From Chrysomallon squamiferum (Eukaryota; Mollusca; Gastropoda; Neomphalida; Peltospiridae), in contig CM022678.1 of NCBI GenBank assembly GCA_012295275.1, positions 417,597 through 481,596 of the forward strand: DNA of 64,000 nucleotides. Reading direction: 5' to 3'. The notes beneath the pieces were generated by a model. That model was not told the origin of the DNA, did no database searches, and saw only the letters and a program-made list of their open reading frames with translations. Shown piece after piece: positions 41,701 through 51,595 of this stretch; the stretch's first letter is position 1, and the number at the start of each line of letters is the position of its first letter. The position numbers were made by a program, and so were the translations under genes.

Positions 41701-43400
41701 GCTGCACCTTTTGAAAATGCGTTTGAAAAAAAAACGAGCAAATTTTCAAAACATGTGCGTTTTTGTGCACGTGTCGGAAACGAGTTGTTCCCCTTGGGTG
41801 GGGCGTGCGACACTTTTGACCCGTGTCGGGCAACCCTTGCCCCACTTTTTGGTATGTGCGCCCGATTTTTCCCACGTGCTCGGAAAAAGTTATTGCACTT
41901 TGAAAAAGGTACCCCTAGCATTTTCAACGAAACTTGAAAAAAATCGATTTTCAAAAGTTGAAAATCCGTGTGGCACTTTTCCGTTTGGTCGGGAAAAATA
42001 TTTCGACGTGTGCAAAAGGTGCGCGCCGTCGGGGCGAGTGTGGCAAAAACGTTTCCAACATTTACCAAAGGTGCTGCACCTTTTGAAAATGCGTTTGAAA
42101 AAAAAACGAGCAAATTTTCAAAAACATGTGCGTTTTTTGTGCACGTGTCGGAAACGAGTTGTTCCCCTTGGGTGGGGCGTGCGGCACTTTTGACCCGTGT
42201 CGGGCAACCCTTGCCCCACTTTTGGGTATGTGCGCCCGATTTTTCCCACGTGCTCGGAAAAAGTTATTGCACTTTGAAAAAGGTACCCCTAGCATTTTCA
42301 ACGAAACTTGAAAAAATTCGATTTTCAAAAGTTGAAAATCCGTGTGGCACTTTTCCGTTTGGTCGGGAAAAATATTTCGACGTGTGCAAAAGGTGCGCGC
42401 CGTCGGGGCGAGTGTGGCAAAAACGTTTCCAACATTTACCAAAGGTGCTGCACCTTTTGAAAATGCGTTTGAAAAAAAACGAGCAAATTTTCAAAAACAT
42501 GTGCGTTTTTTGTGCACGTGTCGGAAACGAGTTGTTCCCCTTGGGTGGGCGTGCGGCACTTTTGACCCGTGTCGGGCAACCCTTGGCCCACTTTTGGGTA
42601 TGTGCGCCCGATTTTTCCCACGTGCTCGGAAAAAAGTTATTGCACTTTGAAAAAGGTACCCCTAGCATTTTCAACGAAACTTGAAAAAATTCGATTTTCA
42701 AAAGTTGAAAATCCGTGTGGCACTTTTCCGTTTGGTCGGGAAAAATATTTCGACGTGTGCAAAAGGTGCGCGCCGTCGGGGCGAGTGTGGCAAAAACGTT
42801 TCCAACATTTACCAAAGGTGCTGCACCTTTTGAAAATGCGTTTGAAAAAAAAAGCAAATTTTCAAAAACATGTGCGTTTTTTGTGCACGTGTCGGAAACG
42901 AGTTGTTCCCCTTGGGTGGGGCGTGCGGCACTTTTGACCCGTGTCGGGCAACCCTTGCCCACTTTTTGGGTATGTGCGCCCGATTTTTCCCACGTGCTCG
43001 GAAAAAGTTATTGCACTTTGAAAAGGTACCCCTAGCATTTTCAACGAAACTTGAAAAAATTCGATTTTCAAAAGTTGAAAATCCGTGTGGCACTTTTCCG
43101 TTTGGTCGGGAAAAATATTTCGACGTGTGCAAAAGGTGCGCGCCGTCGGGGCGAGTGTGGCAAAAACGTTTCCAACATTTACCAAAGGTGCTGCACCTTT
43201 TGAAAATGCGTTTGAAAAAAAAACGAGCAAATTTTCAAAAACATGTGCGTTTTTTGTGCACGTGTCGGAAACGAGTTGTTCCCCTTGGGTGGGGCGTGCG
43301 GCACTTTAAAAGTTATTCCACTTTGAAAAAGGTACCCCTAGCATTTTCAACGAAACTTGAAAAAATTCGATTTTCAAAAGTTGAAAATCCGTGTGGCAGA
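11798..43400. repeat. CpG-dense satellite array, about 374-bp unit, about 84 copies
   Basis: Head-to-tail copies marked by CCGTGTGGCAC at 11839, 12213, 12589, 12963, 13336 and so on to 43393; mean spacing is about 375.6 bp over 84 steps. A modal unit is 373-374 bp. Each unit has about 28 CpG dinucleotides, two CACGTG hexamers, a perfect palindrome AAAGGTGCTGCACCTTT, an inverted repeat TTTTCAA-AAG-TTGAAAA, and A/T tracts. Most copies differ by small indels in homopolymers; copies at 23575 and 23949 look identical. Copies after about 34.4 kb share extra substitutions. No transposon protein, terminal repeats or RNA gene is visible inside the unit. I classify it as a satellite of unknown role. 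Confidence 0.97.
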
Positions 43401-43660
43401 CCGTACTGACAAAATATTTCGCACGTGTTCAAACCTGTACCACTTCGGCAACTGTACTGACAAAAACGTTTCCAACATTTACCAGACTGTACTGAAAAGC
43501 TGAAATAAAACGAGCAAATTCAAAACAGACCGTTTGTGACAAGCTGAAAACTGTTGTTCCACTTCGCAGACTGTACTGACAAGCTGTACCACTTTTTGGA
43601 CTGTGCGCAGACTTATTCCACGTACTGTACTGACAAGCTTATTCCACTTCGCAAAGACTG
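43303..43660. other. Mosaic junction between the 374-bp and 30-bp satellites
   Basis: The last large unit is deleted for about 100 bp after GCGGCACTTT. From 43399 onward, blocks of the large unit in their normal order (AAAATATTTCG, AAAAACGTTTCCAACATTTA, AAAACGAGCAAATT, TGTTGTTCC) alternate with 30-bp satellite words (GACCGTACTGAC, CTGTACCACTTCG, GACTGTACTGA). Clean 30-bp repeats follow from about 43660. This is either a consensus blend of two sequences or a strongly degenerate boundary. Confidence 0.85.
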
Positions 43661-45544
43661 TACTGACAAGCTGTAAAACTTCGCAGACTGTACTGACAAG
43701 CTGTACCACTTCGCAGACTGTACTGACAAGCTGTACCACTTCGCAGACTGTACTGACAAGCTTCGCAGAACAAGCTGTACCACTTCGCAGACTGTACTGA
43801 CAAGCTGTACCACTTCGCAGACTGTATTGACAAGCTGTACAACTTCGCAGACTGTACTGACAAGCTGTACCAACTTCGCAGACTGTACTGACAAGCTGTA
43901 CCACTTCGCAGACTGTATTGACAAGCTGTACCACTTCGCAGACTGTATTGACAAGCTGTACCACTTCGCAGACTGTATTGACAAGCTGTACCACTTCGCA
44001 GACTGTACTGACAAGCTGTACCACTTCGCAGACTGTACTGACAAGCTGTACCACTTCGCAGACTGTACTGACAAGCTGTATAACTTCGCAGACTGTACTG
44101 ACAAGCTGTACCACTTCGCAGACTGTATTGACAAGCTGTACCACTTCGCAGACCGTACTGACAAGCTGTACCACTTCGCAGACCGTACTGACAAGCTGTA
44201 GCACTTCGCAGACCGTACTGACAAGCTGTATAACTTCGCAGACCGTACTGACAAGCTGTACCACTTCGCAGACCGTACTGACAAGCTGTATAACTTCGCA
44301 GACCGTACTGACAAGCTGTACCACTTCGCGGACTGTACTGACAAGCTGTACCACTTCGCAGACTGTACTGACAAGCTGTATAACTTCGCAGACCGTACTG
44401 ACAAGCTGTATAACTTCGCAGACTGTACTGACAAGCTGTACCACTTCGCAGACTGTACTGAGAAGCTGTACCACTTCGCAGACTGTACTGACAAGCTGTA
44501 CCACTTCGCAGACTGTACTGACAAGCTGTACAACTTCGCAGACTGTACTGACAAGCTGTACCACTTCGCAGACTGTACTGACAAGCTGTACAACTTCGCA
44601 GACTGTACTGACAAGCTGTACCACTTAGCAGACTGTACTGACAAGCTGTATATCTTCTCAGACTGTACTGACAAGCTGTATAACTTCGCAGACTGTACTG
44701 ACAAGCTGTACCACTTCGCAGACGGTATTGACAAGCTGTACCACTTCGCAGACTGTACTGACAAGCTGTAGCACTTCGTAGACCGTACTGACAAGCTGTA
44801 GCACTTCGCAGACCGTACTGACAAGCTGTAGCACTTCGCAGACCGTACTGACAAGCTGTATAACTTCGCAGACCGTACTGACAAGCTGTGCCACTTCTCA
44901 GACCGTACTGACAAGCTGTATAACTTCGCAGACCGTACTGACAAGCTGTACCACTTCGCGGACTGTACTGACAAGCTGTACCACTTCGCAGACGGTACTG
45001 ACAAGCTGTATAACTTCGCAGACCGTACTGACAAGCTGTATAACTTCGCAGACTGTACTGACAAGCTGTACCACTTCGCAGACTGTACTGACAAGCTGTA
45101 CCACTTCGCAGACTGTACTGACAAGCTGTACAACTTCGCAGACTGTATTGACAAGCTGTATAACTTCGCAGACTGTACTGACAAGCTGTACCACTTCGCA
45201 GACTGTAGTGACAAGCTGTACCACTTCGCAGACTGTATTGACAAGCTGTACAACTTCGCAGACTGTATTGACAAGCTGTACCACTTCGCAGACTGTATTG
45301 ACAAGCTGTATAACTTCGCAGACTGTATTGACAAGCTGTACCACTTCGCAGACTGTATTGACAAGCTGTATAACTTCGCAGACTGTATTGACAAGCTGTA
45401 TAACTTCGCAGACTGTACTGACAAGCTGTACAATTTCGCAGACTGTATTGACAATCTGTATAACTTCGCAGACTGTATTGACAAGCTGTATAACTTCGCA
45501 GACTGTATTGACAAGCTGTACCACTTCGCAGACTGTACTGACAG
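43660..45544. repeat. 30-bp satellite, about 63 copies, with 21-mer higher-order repeat
   Basis: The unit is ACAAGCTGTACCACTTCGCA followed by GACTGTACTG. Variation is confined to a few positions: CC/TA/CA/GC before ACTTCG, GACT/GACC, and ACTG/ATTG. The order of variants repeats after 630 bp; for example the rare CCACTTCGCG stands at 44321 and 44951. Because 30 is a multiple of three and the unit lacks stops in several frames, very long false reading frames run along both strands. Confidence 0.95.
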
Positions 45545-45554
45545 CAAACATTCC

Positions 45555-45594
45555 TATAAAACCTATCATACGCTTCCTTTCTCCATAATTGCAG
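45555..45594 (+). promoter_or_regulatory. TATA-like box or 3' splice site before the lectin ATG
   Basis: The 52 bp between the 30-bp satellite and the lectin ATG hold TATAAAA at 45555 and a pyrimidine tract ending CATAATTGCAG at 45594, two bases before the ATG. Read as a promoter, transcription would start near 45585 with a very short leader. Read as a splice acceptor, an unseen leader exon (or trans-spliced leader) lies upstream and the satellite is intronic or upstream. I cannot decide between them. Confidence 0.45.
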
Positions 45595-45596
45595 CC

Positions 45597-45648
45597 ATGT
45601 GTACATTTTATTTAACTTTTGTTTTAGTTTTAAGTTTCCATGCTACAG
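45597..45648 (+). CDS. C-type lectin exon 1: signal peptide
   Basis: 52 nt from the ATG to a GTAACC donor. It encodes only the hydrophobic signal peptide and one base of codon 18. It is too short for a plain frame search; it was found from its in-phase join to exon 2. Confidence 0.8.
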
Positions 45649-47114
45649 GTAACCTTTTAGTATTTGATTTTTTATTTCTTTACTGAATTATACAGGGAAT
45701 AAGTCTTTGAAATGTCTGTATTTAGAGTTTGCTTCTTCTCAGAAATATATGCAGATAGGTATTTTAGAATATTTCTTCTTGAGTCAAATGAAAATAAAAT
45801 ACGTAAATCTAACTTTTCATTCTCTCTGAAATACAAATATAATACGTACTTTTATCTTCAGTGAATTTATCTTCAGTGTATTTTGTTGTTTTTGTTGTGT
45901 TTTTTTTAAAGAAAGAAAAGAAAAGAAAAATGCCCTGTTTATTTGTTATTCCTCTGTAACTTGGCAGGTTTTAATAGCCTAACATTTTGTGTTCATTTAT
46001 CTTAAATATATTTAAGGTGTGTGTGTATTTGTAATAACAATTTATTTTACAGATGGCATGGATTGTAGGAAAGCTTTTGTCAGACTTGGAGACGAGTGTT
46101 TCTGGTTCTCACGAAAATCTGTCATAGCCTCGTGGACAGATGCCCAGGTAGGAAGGAGAGAAAGAAAAAGGAAAGGCGCGAATGAATTATTGTATGTATG
46201 TATGTATGTGTACATTTATTTTAGCATTTGAATATTATGTTCCTCTGATTGGACTCTGCACACTGACACTATTCGGGAGCAAAGTCCAACCACGACCTCG
46301 CAAACCCCGTAACCCCAGATAGGAGGAAAGACAAAAACAGGGAAAGAATGAATTATCTTATGATTGTTTGTATGAATATGTATGTATATAAGGTAAGAAA
46401 GCATGTATGTAGTTTTTAACTTATTATTATATTATTAGTAGTATTATTATTATTATAATTGTTATTATTATTATTACACAGACCCTATGTGAAAATATTG
46501 GCGGACAACTTGCTGTTATTGCGTCCCTTGAGGAAGATAACTATATTCGGGAATATCTGCTTAAATATGGAGAAAGTGAGAACATATCTCTGGTTTCTGT
46601 TTTATTTGATAATACTATTTATTTATTTATTTATTTATTATTATTATTATTAGCATGGATCAGTGATTATTTTGTATAGGAAAAGGAAACTCATTGTTTG
46701 CATACACAATAGTACATGTTTTAGAATGTCTTTTGTTTTAACGAAAGAGAGTTACGAGTTATCGTCCTGTTGGTCTATGCTATTATTATTATTATTATTG
46801 TTGTTGTTGTTGTTGTTGTTGTTGTTACAACAGGAGATCTGTACTGGGTGGGAGCTAGTGACATCGAGGCTGAAGATACATTCAAGTGGATCAGACGAGG
46901 TAAGAAGACTTTGAAAATGGAGTACACGAACTGGTCAGAGGGACAGCCGGACAACTGGGACGGACACGAGAACTGCGTGGAGTTGAAACGTAGCTTCGCC
47001 TTCAAGTGGAATGATAATGTGTGCAACGTGCAGCAGGCGTTCATCTGTCAGCAGACAACTAAACCACAGAGAAACAAACAAACACACAAGAATAAAACAA
47101 CAATCAACAAGTAA
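45597..47114 (+). CDS. Secreted C-type lectin (four exons, 173 residues)
   Basis: Predicted secreted, calcium-dependent sugar-binding protein with a single C-type lectin domain, of the kind used in invertebrate microbial recognition. Coding exons 45597-45648, 46053-46147, 46482-46575 and 46834-47114 join in phase through GT-AG introns of 404, 334 and 258 bp. Residues 1-17 (MCTFYLTFVLVLSFHAT) are a signal peptide. Mature cysteines are 22, 33, 52, 128, 144 and 152, the long-form CTLD pattern (22-33, 52-152, 128-144 expected). YWVGASD (84-90) matches the family WIGL-like core. QPD (118-120) and WND (139-141) are the calcium-site motifs; QPD usually means galactose-type preference. A basic tail of about 20 residues (KPQRNKQTHKNK) follows the last cysteine. 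No transmembrane segment is visible. Confidence 0.88.
46053..46147 (+). CDS. C-type lectin exon 2
   Basis: 95 nt between TTATTTTACAG and GTAGGA. It encodes residues 18-49, including DCRKAFVRLGDECFWFS with the N-terminal cysteine pair and the start of the first helix. It ends in phase 0. Confidence 0.85.
46147..46400. repeat. Short duplicated segment in lectin intron 2
   Basis: The GGAAAG...GAATGAATTAT...TATGTATG phrase just after the donor recurs in diverged form at about 46320-46400. Between them is unassigned sequence. It appears to be a small intronic duplication. Confidence 0.4.
46482..46575 (+). CDS. C-type lectin exon 3
   Basis: 94 nt between ATTACACAG and GTGAGA. It encodes residues 50-80, TLCENIGGQLAVIASLEEDN and then a short helix; this is the conserved 'C..GG.LA.I.S.EE' region of C-type lectins. 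It ends in phase 1. Confidence 0.85.
46834..47114 (+). CDS. C-type lectin exon 4
   Basis: Starts after a (TTG)n tract and ACAACAG. It encodes residues 81-173 with WSEGQPDNWD, NCVEL, WNDNVC and FICQ, the whole calcium/sugar-binding half, then the basic tail and TAA at 47112-47114. Confidence 0.9.
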
Positions 47115-47577
47115 AAAAATCTTATGTAAGTTGTGTTTGTCAGTTGTTTGTCTCAGTATTTTAAGTGTATACACTTTGTCAAAACACATACATGTCTGTC
47201 GCTCTGTGTTTCTGTCTGTGTGCATCTGTTTGTTTTTGTGTTGTTGTTTTTTTAAACTTTTCGTACATTTAAATAACATCGAGTACCTATATTAACATAT
47301 TTTTAAAAAATACATCCATGAAACATATTGAAATAACAAAAGTAAATACAAAATACTGGTCGATAAAAAAACTGAAGAAATGTCTAGATTTATTAAATAT
47401 TTATTCTGTCCTTAAATACACTAAAATCATCTGTCAGATTATTCCTAATACAGCACAAGATAAAGTACATCCTTTCAGTAAGCTGGCTAACCAAACCACT
47501 CATGAATAATCCCCAAACAATCTAAATTTACATTGGAATCCAGTAAAAAAAAAACACCCGAGTCCTTCTCAGGTTAA
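47115..47577. other. Lectin 3' flank
   Basis: AT-rich with a few T runs. No clear AATAAA is placed well after the lectin stop and no other gene is visible. Confidence 0.4.
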
Positions 47578-48298
47578 TAGTAATCTTGAAACTGAACTTG
47601 ACCCTTACCTTAATAGTAACCCTAACCCTTATCTTAATATTAACTCTAACCCTTATCTTAATATTAACTCTAACCCTTATCTTAATATTAACTCTAACCC
47701 TTATCTCAATATTAAATTTAACCCTTACCGTAATATCAACTCTAACCCTTACCTTAATATTAACCCTAACCCTTATCTCAGTATTAATTCTAACCCTTCC
47801 CTTAATATTAACTCTAGCCCTTACTCTAATATTAACTCTAAACCTTACCGTATTATTAACTCTAACCCTTACTGTAATATTAACTCTAATCCTCACCTTA
47901 ATGTCAACTCTAACCCTTACCTTAACATGAACTCTAACCCTTACCTTAATGTTAACTCTAACCCTTATCTCAATATTAACTCTAACCCTTACCTTAGTAT
48001 TAACCCGTATCTCAATATTATCTCTAACCCTTACCTTAATATTAACTCTAACCCTCACCTTAATGTTAACTCTAACCCTTACCTTAATTTTAACTCTAAC
48101 CCTTACCTTAATGTTAACTCTTACCCTTACCTTAATTTTAACTCTAACCCTCACCTTAATGTGAACTCTAACCCTCACCTTAATGTGAACTCTAACCCTT
48201 ATCTTAATATTAACTCTAAACCTTATCTCAGTATTAACTCTAACCCTTACCTTAATATTAACTATCGCTAACCCTCACCATAACCCTAACCCTAACGT
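47578..48298. repeat. Telomere-like 24-bp minisatellite
   Basis: About 28 units of roughly TAACCCTTATCTTAATATTA plus ACTC. They resemble four degenerate TTAGGG-type hexamers in C-strand sense. The array ends at 48276-48296 in cleaner CCCTAACCCTAAC. Further remnants (CCCTAACC) lie at 48480-48525. It is interstitial, not a chromosome end, because ordinary sequence continues. Frames such as VRVRVNIK are artefacts. Confidence 0.8.
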
Positions 48299-48573
48299 TA
48301 TTTATAAACTATATGGATGATTAAGCTTTAATTAAAACAAAACATATTTTAAAGTTTTGGTTAACACACAACTAAATTTCCAAGCTGATTTTTTTTTTCA
48401 AATAAGTTTCATAAGTTTTATCCCAACACTTATTTTTAACATTCCATTTCAATAATTATAATTCGTACTTAAATATCCCTGACCCTAACCATTCCTGTAC
48501 ATATACTGTTGATCCCGGCCCTAACCTAAACGTTTTGTTATATGAAAATGTTGAGATATGTAATTTACATATG

Positions 48574-49095
48574 AAGTGTTTACAGAGATGTTTGATGTCT
48601 TCACTGCTGAAGTTAAACACACACTGAGGACCAAACCCAGTTTTCACTTAAAGTGTTTACAGAGATGTTTGATGTCTTCACTGCTGAAGTTAAACACACA
48701 CTGAGGACCAAACCCAGTTTTCACTTAAAGTGTTTACAGAGATGTTTGATGTCTTCACTGCTGAAGTTAAGCACACACTGAGTACCAAACCCAGTTTTCA
48801 CTTAAAGTGTTTACAGAGATGTTTGATGTCTTCACTGCTGAAGTTAAGCACACACTGAGTACTTTCACTTAAAGTGTTTAGAGATGTTTGATGTCTTCAC
48901 TGAAGTTAAGCACACACTGAGTACCAAACCCAGTTTTCACTTAAAGTGTTTACAGAGATGTTTGATATCTTCACTGCTGAAGTTAAGCACACACTGAGGA
49001 CCAAACCCAGTTTTCACTTAAAGTGTTTACAGAGATGTTTGATGTCTTCACTGCTGAAGTTAAGCGTACACTGATTATCAAACCCAGTTTTCACT
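48574..49095. repeat. 77-bp minisatellite, seven copies
   Basis: Units start with AAGTGTTTACAGAGATGTTT at 48574, 48651, 48728, 48805, 48872, 48944 and 49021. Five are 77 bp; units four and five are shortened to 67 and 72 bp by internal deletions. Confidence 0.93.
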
Positions 49096-50780
49096 ACAGG
49101 GACATAAATAAGTTGATGACCTTAAATTTAACTACAACAAAGTCCAACAGAAGAAAATAAACTGAAAGTCTGAAAATCTAGAACTGAAACACATACAGTT
49201 ATGAGGACTGATTTATTTTTAGTTCTTTAAATATTATATCTCAATATTACACTAGTAATCGTAGACTTTCCCTGCAGAATGAAAACATAATATGAAGTTG
49301 TCATTAATTAATAGTGAATCTCAGCTAATTAATAGTATTAGCTTTAGTTAGAGTTGTGGCCCTTTATCTAAAGATGTGTACTGAAGTCAGATCAGACAAC
49401 GAATTCATCTTTACTCATTTCAGTTTCATCATTATTTCCAGTATAATCATTCTGTCAACAAAAGATAAAATGTCGAGCAAGGACACACTCTCGTTGTTTC
49501 TTTGTCACTTCAACTGTTATCTGAACTTTATCTTTCTGTCTCCTTCTTCGTTACAAAGTCAGCCAGCTGCCAGTTACTTTCAGACTGTCATCAGACCAAC
49601 ATTCAGCTACAACATCAACTATAACATCGGACCTCTCATAACTGATAGCTGATGGTAGTTAATATCATCTATTATTACTTCCAGAGTTGTCCATCAACAA
49701 ACAAATTAGATGTTGAATTGTTTTTAGAATTTATCCCAGTGACAGTCAAGAAGAAACAATCCAATTCATTTAAACATCAATGTGAAACTTCTGAAATGAT
49801 ACAGTAGCAAATGTTATAGGATCATCCTTTACTGATCTATAAATATATATGATTAAAAAGTAAAAAGGTAAAGAGAAAACAACATAATTTCACGAATTAT
49901 TATTCTTATTTTTATTTATTTATTTATTATTAATTTATTTTATTTTTATTTTATTTTACTTTTTTTGTTTTTTTTTTTTTTGGATTTCTTTGATAAGGTT
50001 CTCTCTCTGTTTATACACGTCTCTAATTTTTCAAAATTTGTCCTCTATCCCATTCCATTATAGAATCTGATGTACTTTTAGACTCCAGCATCTTAATGCA
50101 CAGACCTATGAAAGAAACAAAATAAAATAAATTAATAATTAACAGTTATTAAACAAATCATGGAGCAAAATCACTTTATTAAAAATATAAAAATATGCCA
50201 CCTGAACAAATCCAAACAATGTTACAGTAATCCATAAAGTAGTTGTCTCAGCAATTTATATATATCTATTATTAGTTTATATAGAGAGAGATTACAAACA
50301 CTAGTAACGAACACTAGTATAAAACTACAAATATATACTGCTGAACATTTAGAACAAATTACACATTAGTTTAGACAGAGAATAAAATAGAAATAATAAT
50401 AAAGAGCTGATGGTTAATATAAAATAACTTACTGATCACAATATTTCTAAGTGCAGAAAATGCATTCTTTTTAAAACTCGAATTCAGAGTGTTGTTATTA
50501 TATGACTTAAGAATATGTTACCTTCACACAATTCAAACAGAAACAAGAAGTAGAAGTCAAAGACCAACATTCATACATATACATTTGGTTTTGAAACACT
50601 CTTCGAGAAATAACAAATGACTACATTATTTTGTATGTTTCATTTAATTTTCTTCTGTCAGCAAGTGTAAGACAAAAAATAGTTTGTCAATAAATTTTAA
50701 TTAATCTACTTTAGAAAGTAATATCACTTGGTTATTTATCATTTAATTAGATAATTCAGTGTCAGATGAAACATAATAAT
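49096..50780. other. AT-rich spacer without a recognised gene
   Basis: A 98-codon frame at 49356-49652 (+) has less skewed composition near its end (FQTVIRPTFSYN) but no domain I recognise and no clear exon edges. The rest is AT-rich with T-rich runs near 49910-49980. I leave it unassigned. Confidence 0.35.
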
Positions 50781-50806
50781 AATAATAATAGTAATAATAA
50801 TAACAA

Positions 50807-50838
<32 letters not shown>

Positions 50839-50890
50839 ATAACAATAATAATAAAGATGATGATAATGATGATGATGATGATGATAACAA
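50778..50890. repeat. Compound ATA/ACT/GAT microsatellite
   Basis: Adjoining trinucleotide tracts: (AAT)n, (ACT)n at about 50806-50837, and (GAT)n at about 50855-50885. Confidence 0.85.
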
Positions 50891-50970
50891 TTACAATGTT
50901 AGTAATACACATAGAACTATATAAACATCTAAGTCTCAGAAAAGTGTTTATGGATTTTTTTTAAAGATCT

Positions 50971-51595
50971 GATCAGAAGTATATAACATAAGTAATAGAT
51001 GACTTCAGTTAGAGATGTGATCAGAAGTATATAACATAAGTAATAGATGACTTCAGTTAGAGATGTGATCAGAAATATAAAACATAAGTAATAGATGACT
51101 TCAGTTAAAAAGCTGATCAGAAGTATAAAACATAAGTAATAGATGACTTCAGTTAGAGATGTGATCAGAAGTATAAAACATAAGTAATAGATGACTTCAG
51201 TTAAAGATCTGATCAGAAATATATAACATAAGTAATAGATGACTTCGGTTAAAAAGCTGATCAGAAGTATATAACATAAGTAATAGATGACTTCAGTTAA
51301 AAAGCTGATCAGTAGTATAAAACATAAGTAATAGATGACTTCAGTTAAAGATCTGATCAGAAGTATATAACATAAGTAATAGTTGACTTCGGTTAAAAAG
51401 CTGATCAGAAGTATATAACATAAGTAAATGACTGCACTTAAAGATCTGATCAGTAGTATATAACATAAGTAATAGATGACTTCAGTTAAAAAGCTGATCA
51501 GTAGTATATAACATAAGTAATAGATGACTTCAGTTAAAGATGTGATCAGTAGTATATAACATAAGTAATAGATGACTTCAGTTAAAAAGCTGATG
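50971..51595. repeat. 48-bp minisatellite, about 13 copies
   Basis: The unit starts GATCAGAAGTATATAACATA and ends GACTTCAGTTAAAAAGCT, with period 48 bp (50971, 51019 and so on). Two sub-variants alternate, AGAGATGT and AAAAAGCT. The 48-bp length keeps a hydrophobic 16-residue frame open on the - strand; I treat that frame as an artefact. Confidence 0.92.

Noticed and set aside
11798-43400. Centromere identity through a CENP-B box
   Set aside because: I looked for the TTCG-N4-A-N2-CGGG pattern in the unit on both strands and did not find it. Unit length alone is no evidence for a centromere.
11798-43400. Ribosomal or tRNA gene cluster as the source of the array
   Set aside because: No rRNA-like conserved words, no tRNA A/B box pair at the right spacing and no pol III terminator arrangement were recognised in the unit.
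43660-45544. CRISPR-like array (30-bp direct repeats)
   Set aside because: Repeats are immediately tandem with no unique spacers, and the genome is eukaryotic.
43613-45606. 644- and 655-codon - strand frames over the 30-bp satellite
   Set aside because: Several overlapping frames are open at once because the unit is ten codons long. No unique sequence, start context or exon structure supports a protein.
47528-48178. 216-codon VRVRVNIK frame
   Set aside because: A by-product of the 24-bp telomere-like repeat.
49356-49652. 98-codon + strand frame as a gene
   Set aside because: No recognisable domain, no convincing splice sites, and AT-driven Ile/Phe/Ser composition. Left as unassigned.
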